64,000 nucleotides of DNA. Source: Cylicocyclus nassatus (Eukaryota > Nematoda > Chromadorea > Rhabditida > Strongylidae). Position numbers and translations under genes: made by a program. Below the pieces are notes generated by a model. The model searched no databases and had not been told where the DNA came from. It saw nothing but the letters and a program-made list of their open reading frames with translations. The DNA lies in contig CATQJL010000316.1 in NCBI GenBank assembly GCA_958299035.1, positions 5,358,674 to 5,422,673 of the forward strand. The letters are read 5' to 3'. Within the stretch, counting starts at the first letter, position 1. The number at the start of each line of letters is the position of its first letter. This document shows, in pieces, positions 9,187 to 22,642 of the stretch.

Positions 9187-9832
9187 CCTAGTCCTGAGAG
9201 TGTGTCAGCAGATAGCGAAAGCAGTTGTGAGCCTAGCTCTTTGAGGAGCATTCTACTAGATTTTGTTAAGAATGGGCACGATCACTAATTACTCTTTCCT
9301 GGCAAAATACAGTGAATTTTGACCTGTGGTTTTTCACAGTTATTCTTTCCCTTTCAAGAAAGTACTGAAGCGTTTTCGTCTGCAGTCTAAGTTAACTTAG
9401 CATATAACTAAATCTGAAAACCCTGCCAAATTTCCCATTATTATGTTATTTATTTCATAGAGAAAAATTAGTAGTGGTCAACTGCCTTAACTTATCGTTG
9501 AAGCTACAGAGCTTATACTGTTGAATTGTGTGAATATTTCACCAAGCTTGCTCAAGAGTTGACTGAACATCAGAAAATTCAAACATTTGAGTTTTTTTCT
9601 CTTCTTTTCCTTTTCTTTACTTTTAAGTTTACTTTTCTCTAGCGGACATAAGATCGTATATCCATCCGCTCCTCTCCCTTAGAAGGCCGACCTAACAAGG
9701 GAATGGTCTAAAGTCGTCTTGCCAAAAACCAAAATAGCTGCGTAATATTTGGTGCAGCGTAAAACGCTTCCAGTGAATTTAAGTGCAAGGTGCAGTGCAA
9801 AAGTGCAAACTTGAACATGTAAACGCATAGTA

Positions 9833-10837
9833 TTAGGTCGTTCAGAAGGTAATCTCGCTTTTTTGAAACGTATGCCACATCTCGTGAAACAAAGGTGTAA
9901 GAGATTCTGATAGCATTTTATGCAGCATTTCATTCTCTTTCCGAAGGTTATGAAGTTGTTGCAATAAACTCAATGAGATTCCAGAAAAGAGTCAAAATCT
10001 GCGACCTATGCTTTTTGAGATGGCCAACTTTCACAATTTTTCTAAAATCTTAAAACAAACCTCAGAAGGAGTCCAAGTACTGGTGGATGGAGCAAACCCT
10101 ATAGGAAATAGCACAACTTTTTTCTACTTTCCAGAGCTCGTCATAATTTTTGTACAGATTTTTTGATGAAACCACCGAATTTTAGCAGGCTCGTTTCAGA
10201 CACAAATTCATCCAACACCAATAAATCTTCTTTGGAACTTACAAAGATGAATTATGGTTTGACACTAATTTTACAAACCAAATGAGCATTCACCGCTTCG
10301 GTTTAGCAACGAAAATTTAGGGTACACCTTGGGATCCCTTGGAAAAGTTGAATTATGAGATTTTATGCCGGAAAACTTGATGAATCGGAAACAAAAACAC
10401 GCTAGAAAGAGGAAAAAAAGCTGCATCAAATGAGACCCGATTCGCTTGCCGGTTGTTGTTCTGTGAGGTTTGACTTGACTAAATATGGAATTTGATGGCA
10501 CTGAGAAATTGATTGTAAAAACTCTGAGAAGCAAGCTGAGGAAAAGAAAAAATTACTCTGTGTTTTATAGTGTTTGCTACATCTACCTGCCACTTGTACT
10601 TTTTCGGAGATTAGGTACAAAAATTTAGAAAAATAGCCGAGCTTGACCATGGCAAAAAGCATGAGTCGCAAATTTTGGTAATTTTTAGGGAGCTCATTTA
10701 ACATTTTGCAGTAAAATTAAAAGCATTTGAAAGAGGATGAAATGCTGCATCGAGCGCCTAAGATCTCTTGAAAACGTTGATTCTACGAATAGTGGCGTTC
10801 ATTCGAAAAAAGCGGCATTACTTTCAGAACGACCTAA
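9833..10837. mobile_element. Mariner-like non-autonomous element, TTAGGTCGTTC type
   Basis: Inverted ends TTAGGTCGTTC...GAACGACCTAA flanked by TA (9831-9832, 10838-10839). The other B copies have the uninterrupted sequence GTATTAGGCGTACAC. A relative lies at 38650-39700. There is no transposase frame in its 1005 bp. Confidence 0.8.
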
Positions 10838-10892
10838 TATTAGGCGTACACTCGCTGGCCCATGATCCCCTAATGACCCCCGGCAGCCAAAC

Positions 10893-11186
10893 GACTTTTC
10901 TTCAGCAATTTCTCTTTCTTCGAAATTGATGGAAACTTTCCAAAGTTGTACTGATTGTCTAACCCAACAGTGCTAAGCATGTTGCTGATGAGAACAAATG
11001 CTGTGCTGTAGTCATGCAAATTGCGATGAACCACATGCTGAAAGTTGAGGGCGAAAAATTCGAAATTTCAATAACCTGATTATTCTTGCCAGCAACATGC
11101 TTAGACTGTTAGGTTAGGTAAGCTGTGCAACTTTGGGAAGTTTTAGTAAACTTCAAAGAAGGGAAAACTATTTTGAAGAAAAGACC
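10893..11186. repeat. Foldback sequence of segment B
   Basis: Arms of about 100 bases pair around the inner motif CAGTGCTAAGCATGTTGCTG / CAGCAACATGCTTAG, with outer CTTTTCTTCA / TGAAGAAAAG. Repeated in all B copies (about 16957-17253, 33971-34267, 42516-42810, 60616-60912). Probably an old MITE fixed in B before duplication. Confidence 0.65.
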
Positions 11187-12226
11187 TTCGGCCGCTAAGG
11201 ATCACCAGGGTGTTATACCATAAGCTGAAAAACGCGGCTTGTACAGTTTTTTGCTTCTGTTTATTATACCTCTAATGAAGGATGATGGAATGGATGATGG
11301 AGTACTTACGGATAGGTATAGTGTGGACCCCGGCCAGCTTCCCATAGGTACCACCGCGGCGCATACGCAACGCGCGCTCGGCTTTGCGCTTCTCGTTTCA
11401 CATATCAATAAAATGCATTTCTACTTGGGGTAGATCGAAATAAGCAGTGGAAGCCACTAATCACAACTCGAGAAAGACCTAAACGGAAGGAGAACTTCGC
11501 AACTCTCACTAGCGCCCAGATATCATTCAGTCTCCTGCATTGCTAATGGGAAGATACCGGTGATTAAAAATCGCAGAAGAAAGAAGAAGCACAGGACCAC
11601 TTTCAGACTTCGTGAGTTTCCTTCTGTGGTCATAAAAATTAAACCGTAAGTTAGAGAGCACATTCGTACAAGCACAGCCCTATCGACGCATTACAAAAAA
11701 TCATCAAGATAGGCACATTTACTCTTTAATCAAAACTGGAAAAGTATTTCACTGCAACATGCTAGAGCCTTCGCTATTGAGAAAAGAACGTGGGATTTGT
11801 GGAACAAAGGCTCTCAAGCTTGTTAAGGCTCGTAAAAATCCATTATCGCAGCTGTCATGAGTTGTCTTCACCTAAAATAGAGCGTTCATAAACAGAACAA
11901 CGTCAATTTGGAAAGAAAAGCACAAAAATTTTCAATAGAAGCGAAACGAAAGCGCACTGAAGGCGCCAACTTGGATCAAAATGGGTACCCGCTTGTCTCA
12001 TATGACTAGAGGAAAATGCTTGATCAAGACACTTTAAGCTTCCATTTTCTTAAATTAAGTGAGCAAATCCGTAAATCGATATAAGGACCCGGTTTGCCGC
12101 AAAAAATGGCCTGTGTTTTTCTCTAGCGTCGAGGAAATAAGTGTGCACATTTTCAGCTCTATCAGTGCATGGACGGTGCCATCCATAGGTTACATACACA
12201 CGCACAATTTTTCTGCTTTATAACTA

Positions 12227-13015
12227 TTAAGCTGTCCCAAAAGTAAACTCCATTTCCAAATAACTTGAGCTGTTTTTGTTTTTTTGACAGATTTAGGGTA
12301 CCATTCGGTAGAGCGCAGCAAGCTCTAAGGAAAGACTACCAAAGCTCCATCTAATTCGTAAGCCTAGCTAAATTTTATAGTCAAAAATCACTATTTTTCA
12401 GCTACCCCAAAAATCGGATCTCTCACAGAAACTTCCTACGGACTTCCAACTTGGTCTTTATACAGTAGACACATAGTAGTACCCAAAAATGTATTTGGTG
12501 GATTTTCCGGAACTCAAAATTAAGAAACAAATACGGTCCCAAAATGCCAAAATGCCACTTTCTTCAGGTTTTTCATGTAAAACTTGGCATTCCTCGAATA
12601 TAAAAGCACATACAGGGGGTAAGATTTTAAAATTATACTTAGAAAGTACACAACTTGTAGTATACAATGACATATATTTGAGGGGCTGAGGGCAGAGTTT
12701 GCCATTTTTGGACAATTTTCGTTCTCACTTTCTGCTCGGAAAAAATTCGGTAAAGGCATATTTGTGTACTACTATATGCCTACTGTATAATGATTAAGTT
12801 GGAGATCTGTAGGATTCTTGGTCCGAAAAATCCGAATTTCGGTGACAAAATTTTTTTCGATTTTGGTTACTTTACATGGAAGGCGACTCAAGCGAACCCC
12901 TGGCGGTCATTTTGTAGAGCTTGATCTGCTCTATCCAATGATACCCTAAATATGCTAAGAAAGCAAAAACAGCTCGAGTAATTCAAAAAAGGAGTTTACT
13001 TTTGGGACAACCTAA
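12227..13015. mobile_element. Mariner-like non-autonomous element, TTAGGTTGTCCC type
   Basis: Right end AAAAGTAAACTCC...GGTTGTCCC in inverted form (GGGACAACCTAA) mirrors the left end TTAAGCTGTCCCAAAAGT. Flanked by TA at 12225-12226 and 13016-13017. 789 bp, no transposase. The unit 2 B' copy (44563 to about 45372) has lost its right end. Confidence 0.8.
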
Positions 13016-13299
13016 TATTTGGCAACCTATCGGACCTGTCTTTATACTAAAGTATGCTAAAGGTCACGCTTATTTTCTCGCAACACCACTCTGTCCCTGT
13101 TCCATTTTTTTACGATACTTGTCTGCCCTCGCTATGTTTTCATAATTTGCATGCTCGCCTACCCCTCTTACCCTCCAGCTCTTCTGGCCAAACCTAACAC
13201 ATGTAATTTTGACTTTTATTTGCAGAAAATCGATAAAATCGACATAGGCAGTGGCCTTTTCCCAAATCGATGTTACTTTCGTCATTACCATGCTCATAT

Positions 13300-13590
13300 A
13301 CCCCCCGTGCCAAGTTACTGTTCCGTAATTAAAGTTTGCGAAAAGACGAAATTGATAAATCAATAGACAATTTCGAAAGTTCATATCGTTATTAGAATCA
13401 CCATGTTCCTCGCCTCTCTATGTCAAGTCCCGCCTCTAGCTCAAAGTTTGCAAAAAGCTGATGAAATTGATAAATCAGTAAACATTTTCGAAAGTTCACA
13501 TCTATTCAGAATCAATATGTTCCCCACACCTCTATGTCAAGTTTCGCCTCATAGCTCAAAATTTGCAAAAAGCCGATAAAATTGATAGCG
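13300..13590. repeat. Imperfect tandem repeats, about 110 bp per unit
   Basis: Three diverged units share CAAAGTTTGC(G/A)AAAA, GATAAATCA and CTCTATGTCAAGT. The same array is at about 35085-35360 and 45680-45945. An acceptor-like TTTATTTGCAG lies upstream at about 13215, but no frame is maintained. Confidence 0.6.
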
Positions 13591-14048
13591 GTAGTCTTCT
13601 CACCCCTGTCTCAAAATCCCAGTCTCATACACCAAAAAATAAGGAAGTCAAATCGTTCGATAATGAAAAGTAACGAAAAGTAACGAAAAGTAGCCCGCAA
13701 TACCCGCCCCGCCCCGAACTGTACGAGTGCAAAGTTTGGTCCAGATCGGATCGGTTCAGAAATGCATTTTTTATTTGGAACATACGTACACACATTCAGC
13801 CAAGAGGGTTTTCCGCTTGATATAGTGTGCCTCACAGCAAACAGCACCTGAACTAATAGATAAGCCTATAATGCGGGCTGCTTGCGCGCGCAGATTGTCG
13901 GCAATTTAGACGTAGCTATTTGTTCACGCGGAGATTTCACTGCAAAGTCTTAGCACCGTAAGAACAATGTATTAAGCGAAAATTCCACTGGACTTTATGC
14001 ATACATATAGCCAGACAGATGTCCAAACAGACAAATAGACATTCGGCT

Positions 14049-14783
14049 TTCTGGTGTCCCAAAAGTGCCTATCGTTTGATTGTTGTTGACTTTCTTGTAA
14101 GAAGTCTCTCTAAAGGCCTTTGGTAAGGTTTGTAGACTTGGCTTCAACTTATATAGGATTTATAATATGAGCAAATTAATAATCTAACTTCATTACTGTA
14201 GGAGCACGATATAGGCGTCCGCGTTGCGCACGGAGAGCAACGCTGTTGCGTACATAGAAGGCAGTCCACGACAGGAAGAAGCGTAGAGAAAAACAGGCTG
14301 CGAGAGTGCACGAGGAAAGAGGAGTACGCGCGATACACACCTTGGGCACTCTCCGCGCCGTGAGCCTATAGGAACTTACAGCACATGGCGTCACTGCGAA
14401 AAAGCCGTTTGGAAAAATTCTCCAAAAAAACTGAAAACTCCGAACAAGGTTGATTTAGTACACAAATTTTTCACACAGTTCTTACATAGCGTTTTTCAAA
14501 TGGCCTGATCAGATTTTTTGACGAATAGCAGAAATTGGTTATTATGGTATATGTGGCATAACTTAGAAAAGCGTTACGGCGAAATGCGGGTTTCAGTTTG
14601 TAATCACCGCCTCGGATTTAACCTAGTGTATAAGCTTTCAGCTTCTTCAGTGAAATATGACGCCCTTCTACTCAAAACGCTTCTCAATGTTCCTACCGTA
14701 ATCCTACAGTAATACGGAAATTTTTGATTGGCATCACACCTCATTATTATTGCCAAACAGTAGCCACATTTTTTGGGACACCC
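14049..14783. mobile_element. Mariner-like remnant, GGTGTCCCAAAA type
   Basis: Left GGTGTCCCAAAAGTG (from about 14053) and right TTTTTTGGGACACCCTATA (ending about 14783) form inverted ends. The remnant recurs in B of unit 2, and its right part at 19620-19740 and 46860-46975. Left TA not clearly preserved. Confidence 0.5.
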
Positions 14784-14945
14784 TATATAAGATAATTCTG
14801 ACAGCAAATAGCACGACTAAGGCAATTACATGAAGAACATTTATCTAAGCTACTTTTTTTATAATAGTTAGAGTCTTATTCAGACGTGAGCATGATTTAA
14901 AAACTAGCAAGACACTTGCGATGTAATACTCTAGTCTAGCAATTA

Positions 14946-15240
14946 TTTATTTATTCAATTGTGCTGAGACGCCCTGTTTCAATCTAGGTCCTCCTCGGTG
15001 TTGCAATGACAGGAGTTTACGAAGGCCTATTTATTCGTTGCACTGCGTTCTCGAAACATACTTTCTCTCTGCTTTATGAATGAGCGTTCATAGTTTGCAA
15101 ATTTTCGAGCAAAAAAAGCTTGACATCCCAAAAGTCTAATTAGAGCCCATTTTCTCGTAGAAGAAATACTGAACTGGAACTGACAAGCTGGAAAGAAATG
15201 CATAAGTCAGTCTAAGTCTCAGTCAGACTAAGTCTCATAA
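14946..15240. repeat. Spacer S, unit 1
   Basis: Begins TTCAATTGTGCTGAGACGCCC and ends AAGAAATGCATAAGTCAGTC. Found again at 40521-40818 and, in a shorter variant, at 26675-26940 and 53396-53660. It always lies at a junction between large segments. No gene seen. Confidence 0.75.
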
Positions 15241-17658
15241 CTCAGTCATCCCCTCCATGCAAACTTTGGCCTCGGCAGAGTTCAAACCATTTTATCGCCT
15301 CCTCTCTAAACAAGACAACATACACGTCCATTGCATGCCAATCATTTTACATCTCAGTTGTGATAGTTATTCATGATTAGTTGTGTGAGAAAACTATCAC
15401 AACCGAAATGCAAGACGGTCGGCATGTAATGGACTCGTAACTGTTGTCCTGCTGGAAAACCGCGAGGCAATGAAACCCCTAAACTCCGCTCGAGGCCTCA
15501 CACAATTTACTCTTTTTTCTTTCATGGAGAAACAGTTAATGAACCTCACTCTCTTTCATCAGCTAAGTCTTTAGATTTTCTTCTCTGCAAGGACCTGCAT
15601 TGACAATGTGGCATATAGATAGAAGACCACCGTGTTCTCGCAAACCTTCGATGCTATTATGATTGGTGCAGCAATGATTTTTTTGTGATTTTTATGCCCT
15701 TGCTCTGGAAATTCAAAAAACGGTGAGATTCTTCAATAATCTTCGAATTAATGGGAGTAACTGTCACAGAAGGGTACAAAGCACATTAGGTTAATCCTGT
15801 GGCAACGTCGCAAGAAATCACATGGAAGTATTAAGTAGCGTTAATGAGATTGTTGGCAATGACAAAAACACCAAAATGTGATTTGGAAGACAATTTGCTC
15901 ACAGACCATAAACATCTTTTTGATCTTTCAGAAGACTGCATTACTTTTTAAGCCACGAGAAGATGAAATAAGCATATTTGCAAATGAAATAAAAATGGGG
16001 CACGTCTTTAATGCGCATTGGAACGCTAATTCCCAATCCGTCTTCAATGATGCTGAGCGGTTCTCCAATAAAACGTTGTGACGCTTCCACATCAGAATAT
16101 GCACACCCCGATTTGGTAAAATCACCATTACAAGCAAAAAATATTATGGTAGGTAAGGATAACCTGTTTTAATTGAGTCTGTTTCAAAATTCCAGTTTCA
16201 ACTATTTCAAGTGCGCCCACCTCGCAAAACTGATGCGAAAAAAGCTCATAGCCTAGTCCTGAGAGTGTGTCAGCAGACAGCGAAAGCAGATTTGAGCCTA
16301 GCTCTTTGAGGAGCATTCTACTAGATTCTGTTTCATTAAGAATGGGCACAATCACTAAGTACCCCTTCCTGGCAAAATACGGTGAATTCTGACATGTGGG
16401 GTTTACACAGTTAATTTTTCCCTTCCAAGAAAGTACTGAAGATTTTCGTCTGCAGCATAAGTTAACTTAGCATGTAATTGAATCGGAAAACCTGCCAAAA
16501 ATTCTTATTATTATGTTATTTATTTCATAGACTAAAAAAGTTAGTAGTAGTCAACTGCCTTAACTTATCGTTGAAGCTACAGAGCTTATACTGTTGAATT
16601 GTGTGAATATTTCACCAAGCTTGCTCAAGAGTTGACTGAACATCAGAAAATTCAAACATTTGAGTTTCTTTTTTTTTCTTTTAAAATCGTATATCCATCC
16701 GCTCCTCTCACTTAGAAGGCCGACCTAACAAGAGAATGGTTTAAAGTCGTTTTGCCAAACCCCAAAACAGCTGCGTAATATTTGGTGCAGCGTAAAACGC
16801 TTGCATTGAATTTCCCTTACTTGCTGAATCCCTCTCAAGCGAAGCCAATTCTTCTATAAGAAGCTCATACTAAGCGCAAACTTGGACATGTAAACGCAGA
16901 GTATTAGGCGTACACTCGCTGGCCCATGATCCCCTGATGACCCCGGGCAGCCAAACGTCTTTTCTTCAGCAATTTTTCTTTCTTCGGAGTAAATGAAAAC
17001 TTTTCAAAGTTGTACTAATCGTCTAACCCAACAGTGCTAAGCATGTTGCTGATGAAAACAAATGCTGTGTTGTAGTCATGCAATTGCGATGAACCACATG
17101 TTGAAAGTTGGGGTTATCGAAAAATTTGATATTTCAATAACTTAATTATTCTTATCAGCAACATGCTTAGCACTGTTAGGTTAGGTGGGCTGAGCAACTT
17201 TGAGAGTTTTTCGTAAACTTCAAAGAAGGGAAAACGACTGTGAAGAAAAAACGTTCGGCCGCTAACGATCACCAGGGTGTTATACCATAAGCTTAAAAAG
17301 GCGGCTTGTACAGTTTCTTGCTTCTGTTTATTATACCTCTAATGAAGGATGATGGAATGGATGATGAAGTACTACGGATAGGTAGACAGCGTGAAACCCA
17401 GGTATTTGAAAATTCAGGATATGAAGCTTTCTTTGAAGCTGCAATCCCTCCCCGGCGGGAATATCAATGCATGCGGCACTTGAACTGCACAATAATACAC
17501 CTTCGGTTTGCATCACTGCATCATGCCAACTTCGATCAAAATGAGTACCGCTTGTCTTATATGACTAGAGGAAAATGCTCGGTCAGGACACTTTAAGCTT
17601 CCATTTTCTTAAATTAAGTGAGCAAATCCGTAAATCGATATAAGGACCCGGTTTGCCG
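15241..17658. repeat. Segment B' of unit 1, left part
   Basis: Second B copy in the unit. From about 15393 to 16635 it is almost identical to the first B of unit 2 (32376-33616), closer than to any other copy, which suggests exchange between units. A frame at 17306-17596 comes from a degenerate block that may once have been a - strand exon. Confidence 0.75.
15878..16081 (+). pseudogene. Decayed ORF of segment B, copy 2
   Basis: 67-codon remnant with KPREDEISIFANEIK, then a frameshift before the region corresponding to GSPMKRCDASN. Identical to 32858-33061. Unrecognised family. Confidence 0.3.
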
Positions 17659-19415
17659 AGAGCACCATTCAACTCAGCTCGGCGAGGCGCATCTTCCAGT
17701 TTACAGATGTGCCTAATTGTGGGATATAGGTTTTTTCGTCGAATTTCTGTGTAAATGAATCAGTGTGCTGATTCCAGAGGCTACCTACACATTCTGTTGA
17801 GCACTGCAGAAATAGGGTGAGTATAGTTTAAAAGCTCATTCTGCACGGATATGTGTAAAACTGGGCTTTTCTCGGCGAAGTATGACGGGTCCCAAATCCA
17901 GGAAGACAAAGGGGAATGGTTGGAATCGCATGAGAAGCACATATCGTGGAATGCCGCGCGTGCTGTGCAATGTACAATACCACCCACAGAATTGGATTCG
18001 CGGAATTCCAGAAATTTCGCGATTCCGGAATATCGCAAATTGCAGCGCCATAACTTCCTTCGGGATGAATATATTCTAAGTCCGAAAGCAGCATTGTGTT
18101 CAGCACGTCAAGGCGAATCTTTCGAAATACTTAACGTCATCTATATCTCGTTTCTAGTTTTCTCAAATTTTTCTGAGTTGGTCCATTCGCGAGTATGTAA
18201 CGCAGCGCCTATCCAACATAAAAGGTTCCAGTAAGTACCATTCGATAGTGCTCTTCTAGTACATTATAGTGCGCTAGAACGCTGCCGCAGACTTCTTTCC
18301 AAGAGGGAAAGAAGCGTTGGTAAATTCTGGAAAAATCACTCGCTTCCAGATTTTACTCGCCGTAACTTTCTTTGGAGTGGAAGTTTTCTGAACCCGAAAA
18401 AGCATTGTGCTCAGCTCATCAAGGCGAATCTTTCGGTCTGCAGAATGTCCTTGATATTTCGATTTCAGTATTCTTGAAACTTTCTGCGGACGTCTCTTCG
18501 CAAAGGTGTAATGCAGCGCGTATTGCCCCCAGTAGATTCAGAAAGAAATTTTCGATATTACTTCTTCTGTAGATTATGGGGCGCTAAGTTTCAAGAATAC
18601 TGAAATCGAAATATCAAGGACATTCTGCAGACCGAAAGATTCGCCTTGATGAGCTGAGCACAATGCTTTTTTCGGACTCAGAGAATTTCCACTCCAAAGA
18701 AAGTTACAGCGAGCAGAATCTGGAAACGAGTGATTTTTCCAGAATTTGCCAACGCTTCTTTCTCTCTTGGAAAGAAGTCTGCGGCAGCGTTCTAGCGCAC
18801 TATAATGTACTAGAAGAGCACTATCGAATGGTACTTACTGGAACCTTTTATGTTGGATAGGCGCTGCGTTACATACTCGCGAATGGACCAACTCAGAAAA
18901 ATTTGAGAAAACTAGAAACGAGATATAGATGACGTTAAGTATTTCGAAAGATTTGCCTTGACGTGCTGAACACAATGCTGCTTTCGGACTTAGAATATAT
19001 TCATCCCGAAGGAAGTTATGGCGCTGCAATTTGCGATATTCCGGAATCGCGAAATTTCTGGAATTTCGCGAATCCAATTCTGTGGGTGGTATTGTACATT
19101 GCACAGCACGCGCGGCATTCCACGATATGTGCTTCTCATGCGATTCCAACCATTCCCCTTTGTCTTCCTGGATTTTGGGACCCGTCATACTTCGCCGAGA
19201 AAAGCCCAGTTTTACACATATCCGTGCAGAATGAGCTTTTAAACTATACTCACCCTATTTCTGCAGTGCTCAACAGAATGCGTAGGTAGCCTCTGGAATC
19301 AGCACACTGAATGATCCGTTTACACTGAAATTCCAAGAAGAAAACCTATATCCCACAACTGGGCACATCTGTACATTAAAAGATGCGCCTCGCCGAGCAG
19401 AGTTGAATGGTACTC
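17659..19415. mobile_element. 1.76-kb palindromic foldback element
   Basis: Arms 17659-18480 and 18588-19415 are near-identical inverted copies around a loop of about 107 bases. Ends read AGAGCACCATTCAACTC and, inverted, AGAGTACCATTCAACTC. Within each arm two diverged blocks share GAATCTTTCG and a GCATTGTG(T/C)TCAGC motif. Open frames inside (such as 17851-18234) occur as mirror images and are by-products. No flanking duplication is visible, because the neighbouring B' sequence has been replaced or deleted. Confidence 0.85.
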
Positions 19416-19905
19416 TTGTATTTAGAATTCATAGATTTCAAATCAAGATAGGATCTTTTTTATAAAAAGTTAGGCGTCGCGCGACAAAGTTAGGGGACAA
19501 GTGCCGCTCTTCCGCCCAACTTTGCCGCGCGACGAGGCGCTTGTAACCTAACTGCGGCTGCGCCGCGTGAGTTAAGTGCCACCGCCAATTTTTTTTCACA
19601 AATTACGGGTGGAATTGTACTCAAAACCCTTCTTAAAGTTCCTACCGTAATCCTACAATAATAAGGAAATTTTTGGTTGGCATCAAACCTCATTATTATT
19701 ACCAATCAAACAATATGCACATTTTTTTGGGACACCCTGTATGAGGTAATTCTGACAGCAAATAGCACGATTAAGGCAATTACATAAAAGAACATTTATC
19801 TAAGCTACTTTTTTTTCATTATGGTTGAGTCTTCTTTAGACGTGAGCATGATTTAGAAACTAGCAAGACACTTGCAATGTAACACTCTAGTCTATCAATT
19901 ATTTC
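19416..19905. other. GC-rich hairpin and end of B', unit 1
   Basis: A GC-rich inverted repeat with GCGTCGCGCG / CGCGCGACG arms lies at about 19473-19535, followed by CTGCGGCTGCGCCGCG. From about 19617 the sequence returns to the end of B (compare 14665-14930). No gene. Confidence 0.5.
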
Positions 19906-22460
19906 AAACGCATAACGAACCTAGATTCAGTAAATCATGGTTCCTACTTAGATGGCTTCTAACGGCTGAAATTTTTTTGAGACACTGTTAAAATCAAAAA
20001 CTTGGCTCAGGCTCTGCTAATGCACGAAAATCATTACGAAGGCCATGGATTTCCACGACATGTAAGCCAGTGCAAATCGTCCGTTTGATGCGGTTAAAAA
20101 AGAAAGTTTTGAAGGAACGAATTTCTTGGCCTGGTTGAACAATGCCTTAGTTACACCTGCTTCCAATCACATTCCAACTGAGCTATGTGCGCCAGCTTTG
20201 CCTGGCTCTTTAGAGCATTTCTGACACATGACGAGCGATTACAGAAGTGCTATTTAGGATCGCATACAAGATCCTTGTGAGTTCAAATCCTCATCCTTCT
20301 CTAAAATTGTCCAGAAATGACTTGAACAAGTGACTTCGGGATGTTTTTCTCTTGTTGTTGCTTTACAATGGAGCTAACTCTAGCCTAACTCTTGGGAAAC
20401 GGATTGCGATAAATTTTTTTGTCGCTGCGTTTATATCGTGAAAAAACCGTCGGATTGCTATAAATAACTTCTTTTAGAGCACATTTTGAAGAAACTGAAA
20501 ACATCATTGGACTGTTACGAATCTGGAGATTAGAATTTAGGTCTAATTTCCAAAAATACTTTTGTTTGACCTATCGCGACGTATTTGTCGCGACAAAACC
20601 GTCTCCTGGCAGTCTCCTTGACAATAATTTTCACGGATCCAAAACTAAATTTTTGAATTCCTGGTAAGTTTTCAACTTAAAAGGTGCTTCGAATTAACAA
20701 AAAGTTTTTATACACAGCATTTAGTGATGAGTGAGAATGTTTTCTTCGAATTCAGATTCAAATTTTCGAAGATTTTGCACAATTTACAAAGTTTGCTGAA
20801 GGAACTGAAAGCAAAGTGTACTGCGGTGTTCCATCATCACTTTCGACCTATCAAATGTGATGCTGGCTGATTTAGCCCCCAAGAGCGAGTTAGCTTGCGG
20901 ACGCTAGGTGCGAGATTCACGGCTTCATATTTTTGGAAGCTATTCATCTGTGGCCAAATCACTTCTCGCTTTGTAGAATATAAGAGCTCTTGTAACAAAA
21001 TAGTTTGAAATTTGTTTTTTATATGAAATCGTCTCATAGGTACGTGGTCTTGAAATGAGGTGCGCATGTTCCATTGACGACGTGAGGTCTCATTTCAAGA
21101 CCGTGATACAAAGGATAGATCGATGAAAGGGTCAAAACTTTGTCTATGTTCTGAGTGGTAATGCTGTTCAAATTTTTCATCTTGGAATGTTCGATTCTGA
21201 GAAGAGAACCGTCTGGTGATTGGTGAACATGTGCAAAAAAAAATCAACTTTCTGCAGTTAGGACCAAAATTCACTGTTATACCTGCTAACGTTTACATTT
21301 CTGAACCTCCGTGAAAAATGCTACTTGAAAATATATGAATTAAATAGTTTAGTGTCACCTAAATATCCCTCATTTTTGCTTCTTTGCTAATTACGGCTGC
21401 CTTACCCAGTTGGGTGCTCCTGCACCCATCGCACCTAGAGGCATGTGTTCGCGGCTTAGCTAGAAACAGAAAAATCGCATCAATCTGTTCGAGACTTTTG
21501 TTTGAAGTGCTTTTGGAAGAACCATTTGATCCATTTCTTTCCGTTTTTTCAGACGATTAACAGAAAATGACGGGAAAATTTTATCATACACCTTCAATAC
21601 TTTTATACTAGATTGTCCGTCTTCACGAGATGTTCGATACCTTATTTTTTGGGTGGGCTACGGAACTTCTGTCAGAAGCAAACGGTAATTCCCAAAATTC
21701 GAAATCTTTTGAACTACTAAATGTGCAAAGTTTCCACATTCTTGGAAACTGTATAATTCAGACAGCCTGCCATCGCGAGATCATGCATTCTTCTTTCAAT
21801 GTCTAAGCATTCTACCGAAAGATGGTCAAGAACATCTGCACTCAAGGACACGCCGTGACCAAGGGAGAAAGTTATCGAAGATGTCATCCAGATATCGATC
21901 AATTAGGAGAATATTGCTCAATAGTCTCAATTTGTTGAGTTTCCGATGAAGCTTGACCTCAGTGAAATAATAATGTTCCTCAGATAGAAAAAATAGCGCT
22001 GGTTTAAATTACGAAAAAAAAATTCCAAAAATTTCAAGAATTCAAAAAAACACAAAATTCCAAACTTAGCCACTTGACCTATTTTATTCAGATTTTGATT
22101 TCCTTCTCATCGAATTTTTCCAAATTCAACACTTGCCAATTCGTCGACAGGGAGGTGTATGTCAAGAGGTGCGATTTTTATTGCCAGATGGATACCAAAT
22201 AACACATAATTGCTTTATAATATTGAAAAAGCATTTTAATTTTTGAAGGAAACATATTAGATAGCTACATGAGATACTTGATCTTGCTGCCTTGGAATCA
22301 ACTCGAAACAGCAATATTGAAAATCGAAAACTCGTGATAATACAGTTAAAAACAATTTCGTAAATAGCATGTACGACTCTTGATAAATCTCGGCATAGTT
22401 TATAAGTTGAGATTGATGTCTTGTAGCCAACGCCGAGATTGTTACAAACTTCATTGGCCA

Positions 22461-22488
22461 ACGTTTCGGCTTCTCGCCTTCGTCAGGG
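22461..22488 (-). ncRNA. Hammerhead-ribozyme-like core, left arm
   Basis: The - strand has CTGACGA, a 3-bp stem GGC/GCC with loop GAGAA, then GAAAC: the CUGANGA - stem II - GAAA layout of hammerhead ribozymes, which are known in Penelope-like terminal repeats. I cannot assign stems I and III or the cleavage site. Confidence 0.4.
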
Positions 22489-22642
22489 CCTGAATGGGGT
22501 ATCGTTGGTTCTAGCAAGGGTGTTGTTTGTGCGGTGAGTAACTGTTGCAAAGCTAGTGGCCAAAATTAAGGCTTAGACCTTTTTCGTAAGGCCGTAAAGA
22601 CATTTGCCCGTCTGGGTTACGAATCGATACCCCATTCAGGCC

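Larger units (their letters stand above)
8190..14945. repeat. Segment B, unit 1
   Basis: Non-coding segment present five times: here, 15241-19905 (B' of unit 1, interrupted), about 32216-36620, 40819-47140 and from 58916. Order inside: hairpin (8229), decayed ORF (8782), a poly-pyrimidine stretch (about 9590-9660), foldback (10893), degenerate exon-like block (11240-11340), mariner-like element (12227), short tandem repeats (13300) and a mariner-like remnant (14049). A private TA element is inserted at 9833-10837. No intact gene recognised. Confidence 0.8.

Noticed and set aside
13300..13590. Regularly spaced repeats as a CRISPR array
   Set aside because: Units are long, imperfect and contiguous with no unique spacers, in eukaryotic DNA.
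17851..18234. 127-codon frame, with a mirror frame at 18835-19188
   Set aside because: Both lie in the arms of the palindrome; the frame is open on either arm because the arms are copies, and no family or splice structure supports it.
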